Of a stretch of 64,000 bases of DNA, positions 60,212 to 64,000 are shown one piece after another. The stretch's first letter is position 1, and every line of letters starts with the position of its first letter. The position numbers were made by a program, and so were the translations under genes. Where the stretch lies: contig NC_084896.1 of the NCBI RefSeq assembly GCF_958979055.1, positions 3,534,001-3,598,000 of the forward strand, written 5' to 3'. The DNA is from Alnus glutinosa. Its lineage: Eukaryota; Streptophyta; Magnoliopsida; Fagales; Betulaceae. The notes below the pieces were generated by a model. The model was not told the origin of the DNA, ran no database searches, and saw nothing but the letters and a program-made list of their open reading frames with translations.

Positions 60212-60454
60212 TACTATAATCCTGTACAAATTGATGTGGTAGTTCACATGACACTACCACGTTAGCCACAATTAAATTTAATTGTTTAGTGGCTGACGTG
60301 GTAAGTCCTACATGAACTTACAAATTGACGTGGCATAACACGCGGCATTGTCACATCAATTATAATCAACTTTAATTGTTTAGTGGTTGACGTGGTAAGT
60401 GTCATGTAGACTGTCACGTCAGTTTGTAAGGAACTTATAGTAAAAATTATAGTA
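60212..60454. mobile_element. Foldback MITE with TACTATAAT ends
   Basis: Ends TACTATAATCCTGTACAAATTGATGTGG and the inverted TACTATAATTTTTACTATAAG...TTACAAACTGACGTG pair. Inside, a block TTTAATTGTTTAGTGG(C/T)TGACGTGGTAAGT occurs twice in direct orientation, about 100 bases apart. Confidence 0.6.
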
Positions 60455-60542
60455 CTTAGCAATGTCTCATTTTGTGAGATGGTCCTTGACTGGCATTTCA
60501 ATTGGAGGATCCTTGTTAAGCATTCATGACTCGATGATTAAT

Positions 60543-60727
60543 GGTGCGTTTGAGAGTGCAGTTTCGAAGGCTAAAAGTACGATTTTAAACCAAATCACAA
60601 AAAATATATCGTTTGGAAGTGTTTTTTTTTTTTAAAAAAAAAAAAAAATTGCGGTTTAAAAATGTATAAAAAATTGCGTTTTCAACTTTTCAAATCGAGG
60701 CAAATGGGTTTGTTAAAAAACGTACCA
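60543..60727 (-). mobile_element. Copy 5 of GTCCATTTGG MITE family, inverted
   Basis: Reads GGTGCGTTTGAGAGTGCAG, TTTTAAACCAAATCACAAAAAATATATCGTTTGG, the reverse complement of the right end of the other copies, then AAATTGCGGTTT and TTGCGTTTTCAACTTTTCAAATCG. T- and A-runs in the centre form a perfect hairpin. The distal end is missing. Confidence 0.55.
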
Positions 60728-61669
60728 TTTTAAAAGGTAAATGTCCTCTCATAATTGGTGAATTGGTAAGTCCAATTCATGTTGGATAATGGGATCCTCT
60801 AACAAACCTATTGAAATTCAGCCTTTATAAATGGAATCTTACCATTATAATATAACAACAGGAATGATATTTATACAAAACTTAGGTTAATGCGTTTATT
60901 TAACCTTATAATAACCATTACAAGCTGTAGAATAATGTCGGCAACAGGGATTAGTAGCAGTGGCCTATTTGGCTGTACCAATTATGAAATATAAAGAGGA
61001 CAACCCTAGCTGCCTAAAGTTGGGTGATTTTCTTCACAAATGGACGGCCTAGTTTTAAAGTTTGCCTTTTGTTTGAAAGATAATTGAGAGAGAGGATGAG
61101 GATGGAAGGAAAGATTAGGAAGAATAGACATAAAGGCTACAATCCACTCCTACAAAGACATCATCGTGCGGCTCGTGCCAAAAGGTAATGTTGATGTTGC
61201 AACCACCCCATTGTTCATACTCAAAAAAAAAGTGGGCAAAAAAAAGCTTTTTGAATGGGACGATTCAAAAAATATTATTTATGAAAAGTATGACACGATA
61301 CGGAGTCATTAAAAAAAAATATTCAAAAAAGCTTTTTCTTTTACTTTTGAAGAGTCTTTTGCTCAAAACTTTTTTACGACATAAAGCGTAAGAACTTGAT
61401 AAAAATATACTCTATTTTCATTGATAACATGTCATATTTTTAATAAGTAGCATTTTTCACGCCATCCGATTCCAAAAGCAGCCTAAATTCGATCACATGA
61501 TATGAGAATCTAGGAATCCTTATCCCAGAAAGAGACATATATGGCTGAGATTAGACTAAGTATATGAAATGCTTATTAGTCCCACCTTATGCTATTAATT
61601 TACCTGGCCTTTATATCTATCAAAGAAAATATTTTGCAACTCTCTAAAACATAGCAGAAAGGGCCCTTG

Positions 61670-61984
61670 ATGGCCTGCTGTAGAGGCTGCAGACCCAGAC
61701 CCCCCACCCCCACCTATGATGTTCTTCCTCTTCTGCTAATCTTGGCTGTGATCTTACTCCTTCTTGGCTTGCCAAGGCTGTTTTTCAGCGTGCCAGTCGT
61801 GTTTGAAGCACCCAAAATACAGATAAATTGGGCACTCATAGCCACGCCATTGGTGTTGCTAGCCATCGTGCATTGGCTGTCATCAATGACATATTCGTCT
61901 GTGTATTGTTGGCCGGTGCCACCGTGCAAGCGGTGTTACCACCATTCGTGCAAAGGATGCTTGCCGCGGGGCGTGGCTTGCTGA
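61670..61984 (+). CDS. Small putative two-helix membrane protein, uncharacterised
   Basis: A single-exon frame of 104 codons from ATG at 61670. The product starts MACCRGCRPRPPTPTYD, then a leucine-rich hydrophobic helix (about residues 18-40, LPLLLILAVILLLLGLPRLF), a second hydrophobic segment (about 52-70, WALIATPLVLLAIVHWL) and a cysteine/histidine-rich tail (CKRCYHHSCKGCLPRG). The layout resembles small plant-specific membrane proteins of unknown function; I cannot name a family. TTTATAT lies about 60 bases upstream. An overlapping frame (61828-62046) is also hydrophobic, which lowers confidence in which frame is used. Confidence 0.45.
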   Translation: MACCRGCRPRPPTPTYDVLPLLLILAVILLLLGLPRLFFSVPVVFEAPKIQINWALIATPLVLLAIVHWLSSMTYSSVYCWPVPPCKRCYHHSCKGCLPRGVAC

Positions 61985-62779
61985 TTGTTTTGTTGCTTTT
62001 CATGGCACAATATATGTCTTCTTCAGAGCTGGTTTGTTGCATTTAATCAGCTGTGACTACATCTTTTACATGCATTTCTTTGTTTCTTTGCTCGTTTCTT
62101 CTGGTGTCAAAGAGTGTTGAGAAAGTCGTTTGTACTTGATACAATTTGGCCAATTATATATATATAAATAATATGATAATGTGAATAGTAGACAAGGCTG
62201 CTGCATGTATAAATTATAATGCTTTCAGTTTTGTTTCTTCTTGTTTGATAGATTCAGTGTTTCTGTAGGAAAGAATCAATTCTATTATAGTATGAGATGA
62301 TAAACACCCACTCTCCGTTTAGAGTAAGAAAAAATCTCAATTTTATAAAATTTTCTGTCTACAGAATGAGTTAGTTTTAAGTTACCAATTGCTTTAATAG
62401 CAAGGTTTAAATACATTTTTTTTATTTTTTTATTTTTTTAACGATCTAGATTTAATTTCACCCGCTCGCTCTTTCTCATGAAAGAACTAAGAATTAAATT
62501 TGAAAAACCACAGGAAATTTCTTAATTAAATCCTAATTTTGGTTGTAATAGGTGTAGATAATTCTGAGTTGAACTCTAAACTAGCTTCCATTAATGAGGG
62601 AAGGGAAATACCATTTATTTTTTCCTATTCAAACGAGGAAATGATTACAAGGGATTGTCTTTCCTATTCTCAATTGGCTCCCATTCTCTCTTCCATTCGA
62701 ATTAAGAATGAGAGATCAATTGAGAATGCTTCCAAACACAAGGTGAAAAGCGGCTCATTTAATTAAAGAATGTTCACGA
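61985..62779. other. Intergenic, no gene seen
   Basis: AT-rich sequence with a short AT microsatellite (about 62154-62166). Around 62545-62760 inverted words GAATGGGAG.../ CTCCCATTC and TCAATTGAGAATG / TTCTCAATTGG suggest a diverged short transposon, without fixed ends. Confidence 0.4.
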
Positions 62780-63560
62780 AAATTGGCACACTTACAAACT
62801 TTAAAAGCTTTCCAAATTCCAATCATGAAAAGCAAGCAACAAAAGTCAAATATCAGCAATAACATTAGCAAAATTCCAACCCAAAAACAAACTGGAATTC
62901 TTAATAGCTAAGATAATGTTAATTGCATCTCCCTCAAGTAAGAGTTTACCAACCCCAATTAGTAGCCAATAGGGCGGCTTGGGCTTCACCAACAGCAGCA
63001 TCTACTGTGGAAATCCTTTTGGTGAGGGCACAAATGATATCACCAGCAAAGTCACTGATCACCACGGCTGCAACATCAAAATCAGCTCTCACTGCCACAT
63101 CAAAATGTGCTTTGAAACTACCAAGCGGAGGAGGGGTCCAAAGAGAAATTTTTTTGAGTCTTTCCAAGCTAGAGTGTGAGCTCTTAAGGTCCTTGAAATG
63201 CTCTGGATAGACTGTGATCTGAGGCTGAACATCATTATGAACTAAATGGTTTCTTGATCCAACATGAAGCTGAAAATTATGAGAATAAATACTAGGAATA
63301 GCAAGCATCTGGCACGGATTGAGAATGACTACTATCCACTCAGATATGGGTTGATTACTTGAGGCTTAAAAGTGTTGATGGGCCATGGGAGCTTCTCCAT
63401 AAGATTCTGGCAAAAGAGCAATCAAGAAAGATATGAGAGATGGTTTATTGGTTTCTTGGGGACCCTTTGCAGAGGGGACACTGCCAACATTTAAGCCTCA
63501 ATATGAGTTTTAGACCAGGCCAACGTTGATGATCTTCGTTACGGGCTTACAGCTTTGAGA
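62780..63560 (-). mobile_element. LINE 3' portion: zinc-binding plus RNase H remnant
   Basis: On the - strand, near 63480-63390, the pattern CPLCKGSPRNQ...ISHIFLDC is a zf-RVT domain with stops. It is followed at 63308-62946 by an RNase H-like block (WTPPPLGSFKAHFDVAVRAD, AAVVISDFAGDIICA, VGEAQAALLATNW). The remaining acidic residues and the reverse transcriptase are absent or shifted: a dead LINE fragment. Confidence 0.7.
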
Positions 63561-63972
63561 AACTAGAGTAGAGATGAGAAAACATTAGCCAAGACTTCAA
63601 AAATAGGACAGTTTTCTTCAAATTGGGTTGTACAATTTTTTTTTAAAAAAAATTAATATATTAAATTGGTATTTGTCTATAAAATAAGTAATTCTCACAT
63701 ACAATTTTAATAGACAGTTAAATTTATTTAATTTTTACATGCATTTTTAAGAAAATCACATTATCTAAGAATATATGTTAATTTAATACACTGAATTGAA
63801 AAAAAAAAAAAAAAATTCATATTTAATTAAGAGAAAATCTATGATAAATCCTTAGGTAAAAGCGCGATTTGAAATCACTCTATCACTTTTTAAAAATCAA
63901 TTTTTGCTGCTTAAATTTTTCGCGGATTTGAAATCAGTCATTCCGTGAGTTTTTCGTCTATTTTTGCAACTA

Positions 63973-64000
63973 GGGGTGTGCAAAACCCGCAATCTCCGCC
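63973..64000 (+). mobile_element. Start of a TAGGGGTG-ended element, cut by the window edge
   Basis: TAGGGGTGTGCAAAACCCGC is close to the left terminus of the element at 8489-9059; only 28 bases are inside the window. Confidence 0.35.

Larger units (their letters stand above)
59804..61669. other. Intergenic region downstream of URB2
   Basis: It contains a foldback element (60212-60454), a MITE copy (60543-60727), a diverged relative of the ATTAGGATC element (about 61340-61530) and the promoter of the small gene at 61670, including a possible TATA word TTTATAT near 61610. No exon was recognised. Confidence 0.5.

Overview
This is 64 kb of plant nuclear DNA. It is AT-rich, with intron-rich genes that splice at GT-AG sites (one apparent GC-AG), and plant-only families (COBRA-like, LAP5-type polyketide synthase, GH100 invertase). 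Short DNA transposons and retroelement scraps are dense between and inside genes. The proteins look like those of a dicot; the many MITEs and large introns suggest a woody eudicot, but genus cannot be read from the sequence. There is no CRISPR array, operon or prokaryotic system.

Seven genes can be built. On the + strand: a COBRA-like GPI-anchored protein (4598-8142), 5'-methylthioadenosine nucleosidase MTN (11275-18014), and the pollen-wall polyketide synthase LAP5/PKSB (19386-21358). On the - strand: an ERD2/KDEL-receptor-like seven-helix protein (28858-22473) and a cytosolic alkaline/neutral invertase (35261-31286). On the + strand again: the very large nucleolar Urb2/Npa2 ribosome-biogenesis protein (46752-59803) and a small putative membrane protein (61670-61984). 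Exon phases close exactly in all six multi-exon models.

From 35.3 to 46.7 kb there is no intact host gene. It holds the invertase 5' leader, a MULE-type MITE with a 9-bp target duplication, a long retroelement-like stretch with a GATCGATC cluster, a foldback element, a broken MuDR-like transposase and a foldback element carrying a degenerate minisatellite. Other mobile DNA sits in introns: a complete TRIM retrotransposon with a solo LTR nested in it (receptor intron 1), a SINE (MTN intron 3) and LINE tails (URB2 intron 5).

The genes do not form one pathway. MTN recycles methylthioadenosine in the Yang cycle, LAP5 makes sporopollenin precursors in the tapetum, the invertase splits cytosolic sucrose, the COBRA-like protein acts at the cell wall, and URB2 acts in 60S ribosome assembly. 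The order MTN-LAP5-receptor-invertase is nonetheless informative: as I recall, Arabidopsis carries these neighbours split over two paralogous blocks of chromosome 4, so this window may preserve the order before gene loss.
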